From: Pseudoalteromonas undina
GTDB lineage: Bacteria; Pseudomonadota; Gammaproteobacteria; Enterobacterales; Alteromonadaceae
Direction of reading: 5' to 3'
NCBI RefSeq assembly: GCF_000238275.3
Contig: NZ_AHCF03000004.1
Coordinates: 558,001 to 622,000, forward strand
DNA length: 64,000 nucleotides
Shown here: positions 1 to 9,757 of the stretch, piece after piece
How the letters are laid out: every line of letters starts with the position of its first letter
How positions within the stretch are numbered: the first letter of the stretch is position 1
Program-made: the position numbers and the translations under genes
The notes under the pieces: model-generated
The model's input: only the letters and a program-made list of their open reading frames with translations
The model's database searches: none
Told to the model about the DNA's origin: nothing

Positions 1-649
1 CAGCGACTTCCTTAGGGAGCATAGTGCGTTCATCAAGTTTACGACTGTGACTAGCTTGCATATTACCGTTATACTCAGCAATGGTATTCCACACATACGA
101 CATTTCAAGGTTTTTTGGCATTCCTAAGCCTTCGAAATACATCAGTGCTAAATTAAATTGTGCAAGAGTGTAATTATTTGCGGCGGCTTTTTCATACCAT
201 GTTCTGGCGGCTTTATAATCTTGGCTCACGCCATCGCCGTTGGCGTACATTACCCCTAAATTATACTGTGCAGCAGGAAGGTTTTTATTGGCTGCTTTCT
301 CAAATAAGCTAATAGCCATTTGTTTGTCTAACTTTACGCCATTGCCTTCGTCATACAATACTGCAAGTGCAAACATCGAATCTACATGATTCTTTTTAAC
401 TGCTTGTTGATAAAGCTCTGCAGCTTTGTAGTAGTCGCGAGTAACTCCATGTCCGCCCTCGTACAACTTACCTAGTTCGTAAATACCTGGGGCATAGCCT
501 TTGTCTGCAAGGTAATTAAACTCTTTTAGTGCTTCCTCAAATTGCCCTGCGTTTGCAGCTATTATGCCTTCCTCAAGCCCTGCATAAGCATAAGGTGTAG
601 CAAGTATAATGCCCGCAAAGAACATTGCTTTTAAATTAGACTGTGACAT
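1..649 (-). CDS. Sel1-repeat (SLR) secreted protein, truncated by window edge
   Basis: The frame is open from an ATG at 649 to the left edge, giving the first 216 residues. The N-terminus (MSQSNLKAMFFAGIILATPYAYA) is a signal peptide, so the product is probably periplasmic. It is followed by successive tetratricopeptide-like Sel1 repeats of about 36 residues, recognisable by the recurring A..LG.MY..G.GV..DY..A..WY..AA pattern. Sel1 proteins are scaffolds for protein-protein contacts. A second ATG lies 6 bases upstream at 655, but GGAG sits 8 bases before 649, which decides the start. The C-terminus is missing, so any fused domain is unknown. Confidence 0.85.
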   Translation of the reverse strand, partial: MSQSNLKAMFFAGIILATPYAYAGLEEGIIAANAGQFEEALKEFNYLADKGYAPGIYELGKLYEGGHGVTRDYYKAAELYQQAVKKNHVDSMFALAVLYDEGNGVKLDKQMAISLFEKAANKNLPAAQYNLGVMYANGDGVSQDYKAARTWYEKAAANNYTLAQFNLALMYFEGLGMPKNLEMSYVWNTIAEYNGNMQASHSRKLDERTMLPKEVA

Positions 650-960
650 ATGCATGTCTCCAAATTAGTTATCGTTGTTGGTAAGCATCATAACGATTAA
701 TCATTTACTTCTTACTCGAGTAGCTAATAAATTATGAGCTAAATCAATAACGCCAACGTTTATAAATTAGATATACAAACGTATTAACAAGTAGCTTTAA
801 CTATAGCTCAAAAATTCTAAACTTAAGCACATAGCTATGATATAAATTGCGTTAGCTTGCGATTCTATAGAAAAATGAAAAAAATAAAAGCAAGCAGTAG
901 CTTACATAATTACTTATGATGATTTTTGGCAACCAAAGCATCATACAACGGGGTCTTTTC
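650..960. other. intergenic region, divergent promoters expected
   Basis: This is a strongly AT-rich stretch between the divergent Sel1-repeat and DUF6279 genes. It must hold both promoters. I see no near-consensus sigma-70 hexamer pair at good spacing, no terminator-like hairpin and no RNA gene. Confidence 0.4.
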
Positions 961-1824
961 ATGTTAAATAATTTAAAAAATATAAAACTAGGCAAAATTA
1001 TTTTTATAACCAGTTTGTTATTTATTACCAGCTGTTCAACGACATTTGCCTATAACAACCTAGGTTGGTTATCGTCATTTTGGATAGATGATTACGTTGA
1101 TCTTAATAAAAGCCAATCTAAGCAGTTAAAAGCGATTATTAACGACACCCGAGATTGGCATCGTGAAGTTGAATTACCAAAATATAAAGCCGATTTACTC
1201 GACCTAAGACAATTGCTAAACAATGAAGCCGATACTGCGCAGTTGATGGATAAAATAACCCAAGTGAAGCAGCATTGGCGAAACTTGCTGTTGCATACTA
1301 GTGACCCTTTAATTGAGTTAGCGCTGACCTTAACCCCATCACAGCGAAGTGAAATGGTAGAAAATATTCGCGAGCAAATTAATGATGAAATCCAAGAGCA
1401 CGCTTCATTAGCTAAAGAGGAGCACCAACAACAACGCTTAGAGAGGCAACTAGATTATTACAAGCAGTGGCTTGGCAAACTCACTTCTGAGCAGCAAACG
1501 CTCATATCACAAGCCAATAGTGGGCATATCTCTACCAGTGATTTATGGTACGACTATAAACTAACGCGTTTAGCCGCACTTGAAGCCCTTTTTAGCCAGC
1601 AAACACTTAGCGAGGCAGAGTTTACCCAGCAATTACACACCATTATCACTGAGCGTGAGCAATATATGAGTAATGAGCTGCTTGAGCAAAATGAACAAAA
1701 TTTAAAAGCTTATGCGCATTTGCTACTCAAGTTAAATAAAACGCTGAGCGTTAAACAGTTAGCGCATGTTGACGAAGAATTTGCAGATTTAGTGGGTACT
1801 GTTAATGACTTGCTTACAGATTGA
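961..1824 (+). CDS. DUF6279-family lipoprotein
   Basis: This is a 287-residue predicted lipoprotein. The N-terminus has a short basic segment, a hydrophobic stretch and a lipobox ending FITSC, so the mature protein should start at that Cys and be membrane-anchored. The body is highly helical and charged (QSKQLKAIINDTRDWHR, then many E/Q-rich helices), which matches my memory of the DUF6279 family found in Alteromonadales and Vibrionales. No function is established for that family. An in-frame ATG exists at 916, but it would put 15 residues in front of the lipoprotein signal and has no ribosome site, so ATG 961 is chosen. No enzyme motif is visible. Confidence 0.75.
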   Translation: MLNNLKNIKLGKIIFITSLLFITSCSTTFAYNNLGWLSSFWIDDYVDLNKSQSKQLKAIINDTRDWHREVELPKYKADLLDLRQLLNNEADTAQLMDKITQVKQHWRNLLLHTSDPLIELALTLTPSQRSEMVENIREQINDEIQEHASLAKEEHQQQRLERQLDYYKQWLGKLTSEQQTLISQANSGHISTSDLWYDYKLTRLAALEALFSQQTLSEAEFTQQLHTIITEREQYMSNELLEQNEQNLKAYAHLLLKLNKTLSVKQLAHVDEEFADLVGTVNDLLTD

Positions 1825-1933
1825 GGTTGTTTTCTAATTCTTTTTGCTTGTTTTTACTGGCTTATTTAGCTGAAAATTGTGATTTTTGCATTTCAGGGGT
1901 ATTATAAGCCATCAAAAATATTTTAAGTTATCC

Positions 1934-2947
1934 ATGGATATAGCTGCTCTTAATAGTACAAAAACGCTACGCAAGCACGTTCTTAAATGGATGTGTATTT
2001 GCTTTGGTTTTTTGTCGTTGGTGTTTGCCGTTTTTAATTTATCAGTAAATAATTTACACCTTGTTGGTGGTCTCGAAGTCGGCTTTTCCTTATTATGCTT
2101 GTATATTTTTAAGCACTCACAAAAACACTACCCTAAGCGCTGGCATGCCATTATCATGTGTTTAGCCATCTCTTTAATTGTGTTGTGCGGCACTTACTTA
2201 GCCCCCCTTAAAAACGGTCTGTTTTTATGGACATTTATTTTGCCTATTCTTTATTACTTACTACTTGGTAGGCGTTATGGGTTAATTTTGTCTTCGGCAT
2301 TACTTTTTTTGCAGTTGATGGTGTTATCTCAAAAACTGCCACATTCATCGTTTTCAGCTTTTAACATAGGGCTTAACTTATTATTCGTATACATAAGCAT
2401 ATGGGCCATATCTCATGTTTTTGAAGGTAATAGAGCTGATTTTTCGAAACGTTTAAAAAATTTAGCGTTACTCGATCCCCTAACCGGTGCTGGTAATCGT
2501 TTATCAATGAACCAGTATTTTGAAGTAGAGCTCAGAGATAAATCTCAACTTTACTTATTTTTACTCGATTTAGACTACTTTAAACAAATTAATGATCAGT
2601 ATGGGCACGAGGTGGGCGATAAAGTGTTGGTTGAGCTAGCAACATTATTGCGTGTCACTTTTGCTAAAGGGTATGTATTTAGAGTGGGAGGTGAAGAGTT
2701 TTCACTAATGAGCAATTTTGATAGCCCGCAAGCAGCCTTAGCAATTGCAGAAAAGTTAAGACTCGCAATACAAAATAAGCACATCATTGCCAATGGTGAA
2801 ACCATTAAGTTAACCGCTAGTATAGGCGTTGTTCAATACCAGCAACAAAGCCTAAGTGAACTAATAGACTTGGCTGATAAACAACTTTATAAAGCCAAAG
2901 AAACTGGTCGCAACGAGGTCTGTACTGATATTTTAGTGCATGGTTAA
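1934..2947 (+). CDS. membrane-bound GGDEF diguanylate cyclase
   Basis: This 337-residue protein has an N-terminal half of about five to six hydrophobic segments (residues about 15-165), followed by a GGDEF domain. The catalytic loop reads RVGGEEFSLM near residue 252, and the metal/substrate region DLDYFKQINDQYGHEVGD is intact, so it should make cyclic di-GMP from GTP at the inner membrane. The RxxD inhibitory I-site that normally lies just before GG(D/E)EF is absent, so allosteric product inhibition at that site is not expected. An upstream in-frame TTG (1886) would add 16 hydrophilic residues, so ATG 1934 is preferred. The membrane part has no recognisable ligand-binding domain. It converges on the LysR gene 12 bases away with no terminator between them. 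Confidence 0.85.
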   Translation: MDIAALNSTKTLRKHVLKWMCICFGFLSLVFAVFNLSVNNLHLVGGLEVGFSLLCLYIFKHSQKHYPKRWHAIIMCLAISLIVLCGTYLAPLKNGLFLWTFILPILYYLLLGRRYGLILSSALLFLQLMVLSQKLPHSSFSAFNIGLNLLFVYISIWAISHVFEGNRADFSKRLKNLALLDPLTGAGNRLSMNQYFEVELRDKSQLYLFLLDLDYFKQINDQYGHEVGDKVLVELATLLRVTFAKGYVFRVGGEEFSLMSNFDSPQAALAIAEKLRLAIQNKHIIANGETIKLTASIGVVQYQQQSLSELIDLADKQLYKAKETGRNEVCTDILVHG

Positions 2948-2959
2948 GTTTATTGCGGC

Positions 2960-3898
2960 TTAATACATTTGTTCAAAATCAGGAATACTGTTTTCCCAAA
3001 TCGGTTTTTCTTTACCAATATATTCACGTACAGCATCAAAAAATAACCGGGTTCTTACCGGTAAATCACGATGTGGGTATACTGCATACATGGCACTGTG
3101 TTCCATTAATTTTAGATCCGTTAATAAAGGCACCAGTTGTCCATCAATCACTTCTTTATCCAATATAAACGCGGGAGCTAAAACGTAAGTGGTCCCAGAG
3201 AGTGTTTTCATTAACAGTGCTTCAGCATCATTGGCTCTAAATACACTTTTAATTTTTTGTTCGCATTGTTCACCCAGGTGGTTGTAGTAACTTACTCCAT
3301 CAACTCGCAGTGAACTACTTGCGTAACTAGCGGCGGGTAATTGTGCTAAATCAGTTATGTTTTTCGGCATTCCATAGGTTTCGATAAATGCAGGGGAAGC
3401 TAAAAGTAATAAACGATTACGCGCAATCTTTCGAGCAATCAAAGAGGAGTCTTTTGGCTCACCTACTCTAAATGCTAAATCAAATCCTTCTGAGACAATA
3501 TCGACAAGCCGATCATCTAAACGAAGTTCTACTTCTACTTGCGGAAAGCGCTTTTGGAAATCGTTGATCACTGGTTGTAAATAACGCCGACCAATTAAAG
3601 TCGATGAGGTAATTTTTAATACGCCACGAGGTTCTAAGTGATAATTCTCTGCCATACGCAGGGTATCGCCGAGTAGGCTTCGCAACTCGTCCGCTTTTTT
3701 TATCATTTCAGCGCCTGCTGCGGTAAGTGAAAACGAGCGGGTGGTTCGATTTAATAGCCTCACGCCTAGCTCATCTTCTAAACGACTAATTTGTTTAGAG
3801 ATCACGGAACGATCAATGTTGCGTATTTCAGCAGCTTTAGCAAATGATCCCTGCTCAACCACTTCAAGCAGCATTAAGAGTCGGCTTGTTGTATCCAT
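2960..3898 (-). CDS. LysR-family regulator divergent from RND efflux operon
   Basis: This is a 312-residue LysR-type regulator. The N-terminal winged helix-turn-helix (residues about 1-60, SFAKAAEIRNIDRSVISKQI then LEDELGVRLLNRTTRS) is typical, and residues about 90-300 form the periplasmic-binding-like effector domain. The subclass resembles CrgA/AaeR-like regulators (RTTRSFSLTAAG). The gene is transcribed away from the efflux operon, and the 117-base intergenic stretch contains an inverted repeat that could be its operator. The arrangement suggests that it controls the pump, as many LysR proteins regulate a divergent neighbour. The inducer cannot be read from the sequence. Confidence 0.9.
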   Translation of the reverse strand: MDTTSRLLMLLEVVEQGSFAKAAEIRNIDRSVISKQISRLEDELGVRLLNRTTRSFSLTAAGAEMIKKADELRSLLGDTLRMAENYHLEPRGVLKITSSTLIGRRYLQPVINDFQKRFPQVEVELRLDDRLVDIVSEGFDLAFRVGEPKDSSLIARKIARNRLLLLASPAFIETYGMPKNITDLAQLPAASYASSSLRVDGVSYYNHLGEQCEQKIKSVFRANDAEALLMKTLSGTTYVLAPAFILDKEVIDGQLVPLLTDLKLMEHSAMYAVYPHRDLPVRTRLFFDAVREYIGKEKPIWENSIPDFEQMY

Positions 3899-3922
3899 TA
3901 TTGCACCATTGTGTCACTTTGA

Positions 3923-3935
3923 TGCCATTTTGGCA
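3923..3935. promoter_or_regulatory. candidate LysR operator (inverted repeat)
   Basis: TGCCA-ttt-TGGCA is a perfect 5-bp inverted repeat lying between the divergent LysR and RND adaptor genes. It contains a T-N11-A arrangement of the LysR type (T3923/A3935). The role is inferred from position only. Confidence 0.4.
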
Positions 3936-4015
3936 CTAATGAATTTAAAAATCTATTGTTTTTGTCAACAAGTATGTTCCGTATTATGTATCGCCTAATT
4001 AACAGGAGCGTCGTT

Positions 4016-5185
4016 ATGAACAAACACTTAGTTGCTACAGCCTTATCTGTTGCATTGATTACTCTGACCGGTTGTGCTGAGGAAAGCACAGCGCAATCAG
4101 CACCCGCACAACAATATCAAGCTATTGATGTAGCCCAAGTCCTGGTCAAGCCTGTACAAAGTTGGCATACCTATACAACGCGCTTAGAGTCACCGCAAAA
4201 AGTGGCATTAATGCCGCGTGTATCAGGCATTATTGAGCAAATTGAATTTAAAGAAGGGGATGCTGTTAAGCAAGGTGATGTGTTATTTCGCCTTGATGAT
4301 CGTTCATTTAGAGCCACGGTAGCTAGTTTACAAGCTCAAGTTAAAAGTGCACAAGCGGCTCTTGAACAAGCAAAAAGCGAAGCATCACGTGCGGTGCGTC
4401 TAACTGAGCGTAAAGCAATTTCTACAGAACAAGCGCAAGCTCGTACCTCAACGTTACGTCAGCGTGAAGCACAACTTGCTGCACTTAAAGCGCAGCTTAA
4501 AGCCGCAGAACTTGATTTAGAGTTTACCTCTGTGGTTTCACCTATTGATGGAATTATCTCTCGCGCAAACATCACTAAAGGTAACAACATCCTTGCCGGG
4601 CAAAGCGTGCTCACTTCAATTGTGTCTAATGACAAAATGTATGCTTACTTTGATGTCGATGAACGCACTTGGAACAATGCATTTGATGATGTTACTGCAT
4701 CAAGCAAGCAACCTGTCGTTATGCAAAAAGTAGGGCAGAGTGATTTTAATTACAACGGCCACATCAACTTTATAGATAACCAAATTAATGCTTCTACTGG
4801 CACATTACGTGTACGAGCGGTATTTGAAGATCGTAGTAACGAGCTACGCTCAGGCTCTTTTGCACGGATTAAATTGGCTGCCAATGCAATACGCGAAACC
4901 GTCATTATTCCAGATAGAGCTATTGGTACTGATTTAAAAAATCGTTTTGTTCTTACTGTGGGCGAAAATAATGTACTGCAATATAAATTGGTTACTGTAG
5001 GTGAGCGCTATGGCGCATTACGTGCCATTACCTCTGGCCTTGAACAGGGTGATGTGATTGCCGTGAATGGGCCAGCTCGCGTAGGGCCGGGCATGCCAAT
5101 ATCACCAAATAAAGTGACAATTAATACCCAAGGTGTGGCATTTACACTCACTGCTAACCCTGCCGATTTAGTTGCTAAGCAATAA
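4016..5185 (+). CDS. RND efflux periplasmic adaptor (membrane fusion protein)
   Basis: This is a 389-residue HlyD/AcrA-type adaptor linking the inner-membrane RND pump to an outer-membrane channel. The N-terminus is a lipoprotein signal ending ITLTGC. The lipoyl half-motifs (VSGIIEQIEFKEGDAVKQGD and SPIDGIISR) flank an alpha-helical coiled-coil hairpin at residues about 95-165 rich in Q/A/K. Beta-barrel and membrane-proximal domains follow (GTLRVRAVFED, then SGSFARIKL). An in-frame ATG exists at 3956, but AGGAG seven bases before 4016 and the lipoprotein signal decide the start. It is the first gene of a four-gene operon, 9 bases upstream of the pump gene. Confidence 0.93.
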   Translation: MNKHLVATALSVALITLTGCAEESTAQSAPAQQYQAIDVAQVLVKPVQSWHTYTTRLESPQKVALMPRVSGIIEQIEFKEGDAVKQGDVLFRLDDRSFRATVASLQAQVKSAQAALEQAKSEASRAVRLTERKAISTEQAQARTSTLRQREAQLAALKAQLKAAELDLEFTSVVSPIDGIISRANITKGNNILAGQSVLTSIVSNDKMYAYFDVDERTWNNAFDDVTASSKQPVVMQKVGQSDFNYNGHINFIDNQINASTGTLRVRAVFEDRSNELRSGSFARIKLAANAIRETVIIPDRAIGTDLKNRFVLTVGENNVLQYKLVTVGERYGALRAITSGLEQGDVIAVNGPARVGPGMPISPNKVTINTQGVAFTLTANPADLVAKQ

Positions 5186-5194
5186 GGTTATTAA

Positions 5195-8100
5195 ATGAAA
5201 TTTTCACACTTTTTTATCCAGCGACCGATTTTTGCGGCCATGCTGTCGCTGATTATTTTGATTGCGGGTGGCATTTCTTTATTTCAGCTGCCAGTCAGTG
5301 AATACCCAGAAGTTGTGCCACCCACAGTGGTAGTGACAGCCAGTTACCCGGGCGCAAACCCAACGGTTATTGCACAAACAGTGGCAACACCGCTTGAACA
5401 AGAAATAAACGGCACTGAAAACATGTTATATATGTTTTCACAAGCGACCAGTGACGGGCGCATGACTTTAACCGTAACATTTGCCTTAGGGACGGACTTA
5501 GACCGTGCTCAAGTACAAGTGCAAAACCGAGTAAATAGTGCATTACCGCGGTTACCACAAGAGGTACAGCGTTTAGGGGTAGTTGCTGAAAAGTCATCAC
5601 CCGATTTAACCATGGTGGTGCATTTATATTCACCCCAGAATAGCCATGATACGGCGTATTTATCAAATTATGCCGATTTAAACATTAAAGATGAAATAGC
5701 ACGTTTACCTGGCGTGGGTGATATTCAGTTATTTGGTGGTGGTAAATATGCTATGCGTGTGTGGTTAAATCCAGATGCATTAGCAGCACGTGAGCTTACA
5801 GCAATCGATGTTGTGGCTGCTTTGCGCTCGCAAAATCAGCAAGTTGCAGCGGGTAGCTTAGGTGCTCAACCAATCTCTAACGATAGCCAATTTCAAATTT
5901 TATTAAACGTGAAAGGCCGCCTAAACAGCATTGAAGAGTTTAAGCAGGTTATTATTAAAGTAGGTGAGCAAGGGCAACTTACGCGTTTGTCAGATGTGGC
6001 GCGTGTTGACTTAGGCCAAGACTCGTACTCACTGCGTGCTGAACTTGATAATCAACCCGCATTGGCAATGCCAATATTTCAACGTCCGGGTTCAAATGCA
6101 ATTGAGCTTTCAGATCAGGTCCGTGAAACCATGGCACGTTTATCGAAAGATTTTCCTGAAGGTGTTGAATACGACATTGTTTATGATCCAACTGTGTTTG
6201 TTCGTGGCTCTATTGATGCGGTAATAGCGACATTGCTTGAAGCAATCGCATTGGTTGTTATTGTAGTTATTGTATTCTTACAAACGTGGCGCGCATCTAT
6301 TATTCCGCTTATAGCTGTGCCAGTTTCACTCATTGGTACCTTTGCTGTAATGCAATGGCTTGGTGTTTCTATTAATACCTTATCGCTATTTGGTTTAGTA
6401 CTGGCTATAGGTATTGTGGTTGATGATGCGATTGTAGTGGTGGAAAATGTTGAACGAAATATAGAAAACGGCTTATCGCCGCTTGAAGCAACACGCGTTG
6501 CAATGACAGAGGTAACCGGCCCAATTATTGCCATTGCATTGGTATTGTGTGCGGTATTTATTCCAACGGCCTTTATTACTGGACTTTCTGGACAGTTTTA
6601 TAAGCAATTTGCTTTAACCATAACTATTTCAACAGTTATTTCAGCGTTTAACTCACTGACATTGTCACCGGCGCTAGCAGCCTTATTGTTAAAATCGCAC
6701 GACGCAAAACCAGATGCGTTTACCCGCTTATTAGATAAGTTATTTGGTCGCTGGTTATTCAAGCCATTTAACCGACTGTTTAACCGTGGTGCAACAGGGT
6801 ATGAAAAGCTAGTACAAAAGCTTATTCGTATGAGCGTGGTGGTAATCGTTGCTTATGTTGCTTTAGTTGGCGGCACGATTAAGTTGTTTGACGCGGTACC
6901 TGGTGGCTTTATACCACAGCAAGATAAGCAATACTTAGTTGCCATTGCGCAGCTACCAGATGCAGCAAGTTTAGACAGAACTGAAGCGGTAGTAAAACAA
7001 ATGCAGCAAATAGCGCTCGAGGTTCCTGGTGTTGCAAACACCGTGGCGTTCCCTGGTCTATCTGTAAATGGGTTTACTAATAGCCCTAACAGCGGCATTG
7101 TGTTTACACCATTGGCGCCTTTTGCAGAGCGTACCGATCCGAGTATGTCGGCTTCGGCTATTGCAGCGCAACTAAACCAACGTTTTGCAGCTATTGATGA
7201 AGCGTTTGTGGCTGTATTTCCGCCACCGCCAATTCAAGGATTAGGCACTACAGGTGGCTTTAAACTGCAAATTGAAGATAGAGCAAACAAAGGCTTTGAA
7301 GCATTATTTAATAGCTTGCAATCAGTGATTGCTGCGGCGCAAAAAGATCCGGCGTTAATGGGGCTGTATTCAAGCTTTAGAATTCAAGTACCGCAAATGG
7401 ATATTGATATTGACCGCGAACAAGCACTTATCCAAGGTATTGCGCTTGATGAAGTATTTAACTCATTGCAGATTTATTTAGGCTCAGTGTATGTAAACGA
7501 CTTTAATATGTTTGGTCGTACCTACCAAGTAAATGCTCAAGCAGATGCTGAATTTAGGGTAGACCCAGAGCAAATACTAAACCTAAAAGTACGTAATCGT
7601 GCAGGTAATATGGTGCCACTAGGCTCAGTGCTTACGGTAACGCCAACTATAGGCCCTGATCGTGTTATGCACTACAACGGTTACCCAAGTGCTGAACTTA
7701 ACGGCAGCCCAGCGCCAGGTTACAGCTCAGACCAAGCGCAAACAGCGATTGAAAATGTATTGGCGAAAACGCTACCTACTGGTATTGAATATGAGTGGAC
7801 TGAGGTAACGTATCAGCAAGTACTTGCCGGCAATACTATGGTGTACGTGTTCCCACTGGTGGTATTGCTTGTGTTTATGGTACTGGCTGCACAGTATGAA
7901 AGCCTACGTTTACCATTGGCCATTATTTTAATTGTACCTATGACTATATTCTCTGCGTTATTAGGGGTGTGGTTTGTAGGCTCAGACAACAATATATTTA
8001 CCCAAATAGCGTTAATTGTACTGGTGGCACTGGCCTCTAAAAACGCCATTTTAATGGTGGAATTTGCCAAAGATAAACACGACACTGGATTATCGCACCT

Positions 8101-8344
8101 TGAGGCTATGTTGGCAGCGTGTCGCATGCGTTTACGTCCTATTTTAATGACCTCAATTGCCTTTACCGCGGGTGTTATTCCGTTAGTGTTGGCAACCGGT
8201 GCCGGTGCTGAAATGCGTCATGCAATGGGTAACGCAGTATTCTCAGGTATGATTGGTGTGACTGTATTTGGGCTATTATTTACGCCAGTGTTTTACATGC
8301 TGGTGGTAAAAAAGCAGCGCGCTGAGGAGTCTTCAAATGACTAA
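5195..8344 (+). CDS. RND multidrug efflux pump, HAE-1 (MexF/AcrB-like) family
   Basis: At 1,049 residues this has exactly the usual length of the AcrB/MexF proton-driven drug exporters. It begins with the typical KFSHFFIQRPIFAAMLSLI first helix. Twelve membrane helices in two halves and two large periplasmic loops can be followed. The proton-relay residues are present: the Asp pair in IGIVVDDAIVVVENV near residue 406, and the Lys in ASKNAILMVEFAK near 940. It should export amphiphilic toxic compounds. Sequence flavour (NGTENMLYMFSQATSDG, FPEGVEYDIVYDPTVF) is closest to the MexF branch. Its stop overlaps the start of the outer-membrane factor gene by 8 bases, indicating translational coupling. 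Confidence 0.95.
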   Translation: MKFSHFFIQRPIFAAMLSLIILIAGGISLFQLPVSEYPEVVPPTVVVTASYPGANPTVIAQTVATPLEQEINGTENMLYMFSQATSDGRMTLTVTFALGTDLDRAQVQVQNRVNSALPRLPQEVQRLGVVAEKSSPDLTMVVHLYSPQNSHDTAYLSNYADLNIKDEIARLPGVGDIQLFGGGKYAMRVWLNPDALAARELTAIDVVAALRSQNQQVAAGSLGAQPISNDSQFQILLNVKGRLNSIEEFKQVIIKVGEQGQLTRLSDVARVDLGQDSYSLRAELDNQPALAMPIFQRPGSNAIELSDQVRETMARLSKDFPEGVEYDIVYDPTVFVRGSIDAVIATLLEAIALVVIVVIVFLQTWRASIIPLIAVPVSLIGTFAVMQWLGVSINTLSLFGLVLAIGIVVDDAIVVVENVERNIENGLSPLEATRVAMTEVTGPIIAIALVLCAVFIPTAFITGLSGQFYKQFALTITISTVISAFNSLTLSPALAALLLKSHDAKPDAFTRLLDKLFGRWLFKPFNRLFNRGATGYEKLVQKLIRMSVVVIVAYVALVGGTIKLFDAVPGGFIPQQDKQYLVAIAQLPDAASLDRTEAVVKQMQQIALEVPGVANTVAFPGLSVNGFTNSPNSGIVFTPLAPFAERTDPSMSASAIAAQLNQRFAAIDEAFVAVFPPPPIQGLGTTGGFKLQIEDRANKGFEALFNSLQSVIAAAQKDPALMGLYSSFRIQVPQMDIDIDREQALIQGIALDEVFNSLQIYLGSVYVNDFNMFGRTYQVNAQADAEFRVDPEQILNLKVRNRAGNMVPLGSVLTVTPTIGPDRVMHYNGYPSAELNGSPAPGYSSDQAQTAIENVLAKTLPTGIEYEWTEVTYQQVLAGNTMVYVFPLVVLLVFMVLAAQYESLRLPLAIILIVPMTIFSALLGVWFVGSDNNIFTQIALIVLVALASKNAILMVEFAKDKHDTGLSHLEAMLAACRMRLRPILMTSIAFTAGVIPLVLATGAGAEMRHAMGNAVFSGMIGVTVFGLLFTPVFYMLVVKKQRAEESSND

Positions 8345-9746
8345 ATTACATTTAAACAAATTTAAAATGCCGGCATTTTTAGGCTCAGTGTTAGCGATTG
8401 CAGTGTTATCTGGCTGTGCGAGCAAAATAGATACAGCAGCTGAGCAACAACAAGTAAACGAGTTTGTTGCTCAAGCAATATCAGCAGAACAGTATGTTGG
8501 TGAAGATGAGCAAAACTGGTGGTACAAGCTCGGTTCAGCGCAATTAAACCAGCTTGTTAGCAAGGCTTTGGCTAATAACTACGACTTACAAACGAGTCAG
8601 TTAGTGCTTAAAAGTGCGCTGGCACGTATTGGTGAACAACAAGCACAATACTTACCGCAAGGCGGTGTTGAGGTTGGAGCTAAACGAAGTGGACTAGGCG
8701 ATACCAATAGCCGACAGTCAAGTGCAAATGTTGCACTTGACTGGCAGCTCGACTTATTTGGTCGAATAACTGCACTCGTTGATGCCGCAAATTCACAAGC
8801 TATGAGCCAAGCAGAGCAAGTTAGGCTATTACAAATTGAAGTTGTGTCATCTGTGGTTAAAGGGTTTGCTAGCTATCAGGGCAACCTGCAAAAGCAACAA
8901 ATTATTGAAATGCAAATAGAAGCACTTGAACAAAGCATTCAAGTGCTGCAGGCGCAAGTAGATGAAGGTGTGGCAAATGAGCTTGATTTAAACCGCACCA
9001 TGGCGCAACTTAGGCAGCAACAAGCGCTCATTCCGGCGATTGAATATGCTAAGTTTCGTGACTTATCTACGCTGTCGGTATTGAGTGCACAACCAACGCA
9101 ATCACTGAGTATTGATGATGAACGCGCTATATTGAGTAAGGCATTTCAAGTGTCATTAGCAAAGCCTAATCAAGCGATTGCACTAAGACCCGATATTAGC
9201 CGAGCATTATATAACTTTAGCCAAGCAAATAGTTTAAGTGTGGCAGCCAGTAAAGCTCTATTACCCGATATCAGCTTAAGTGGTTTTGCGGGCGTACTAA
9301 GTCTGGGCAGTAATGGTTTTAGCGACACCCAGCAGCAGTGGCAAGTTGCACCACAAGTACAATGGTCTTTATTGAGTTATCCTGCGTTGTTGGCTCAGCG
9401 TGATGCGCAGCAGTTTTTAAGTCAAGCTGCTTATACTGACTATCAACAAGTGGTGTTAAAGGCCATTAACGAGAGTGAACTTTCATTGCAATACTTGGTC
9501 AATCAAGCACAGCAATCGCGTTTTGCTGAGCAGCGGTATCAGTTTGCTAATAATGCATTTTTACAAGCACAAGCAATGTATGAAGAAGGGCAAATTCCTT
9601 ACTTAGAGTTGTTAGATGCACGTCAGGATGTTTTAATAGCACAAGAAAATGCTGTTGATTCAACTATTTCATCGTTACTGGCTAAGGTAAATGCTTACCA
9701 GTCATTTAATGGACGATGGAGTTACGCGTTAAGTAATACTAACTAG
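8337..9746 (+). CDS. RND outer-membrane factor lipoprotein (NodT/OprN-type)
   Basis: This 469-residue TolC-like outer-membrane channel belongs to the NodT/OprM lipoprotein branch. The signal ends in the lipobox VLSGC. Two outer-membrane-efflux repeats are visible: the first contains WWYKLGSAQLNQLVSKAL and LDWQLDLFGR (the conserved DLFGR motif), the second DISLSGFAGVLSLGSNGF and the closing EGQIPYLELLDARQDVL segment. It would complete the tripartite pump with the adaptor and RND protein. The start codon lies within the end of the pump gene (8-base overlap). Confidence 0.93.
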   Translation: MTKLHLNKFKMPAFLGSVLAIAVLSGCASKIDTAAEQQQVNEFVAQAISAEQYVGEDEQNWWYKLGSAQLNQLVSKALANNYDLQTSQLVLKSALARIGEQQAQYLPQGGVEVGAKRSGLGDTNSRQSSANVALDWQLDLFGRITALVDAANSQAMSQAEQVRLLQIEVVSSVVKGFASYQGNLQKQQIIEMQIEALEQSIQVLQAQVDEGVANELDLNRTMAQLRQQQALIPAIEYAKFRDLSTLSVLSAQPTQSLSIDDERAILSKAFQVSLAKPNQAIALRPDISRALYNFSQANSLSVAASKALLPDISLSGFAGVLSLGSNGFSDTQQQWQVAPQVQWSLLSYPALLAQRDAQQFLSQAAYTDYQQVVLKAINESELSLQYLVNQAQQSRFAEQRYQFANNAFLQAQAMYEEGQIPYLELLDARQDVLIAQENAVDSTISSLLAKVNAYQSFNGRWSYALSNTN

Positions 9747-9757
9747 TAGAGTTTTTG

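Noticed and set aside
2960..3898. naming the LysR regulator mexT
   Set aside because: The operon context is similar, but the protein's features are those of the general CrgA/AaeR-like group, so the symbol is not supported.
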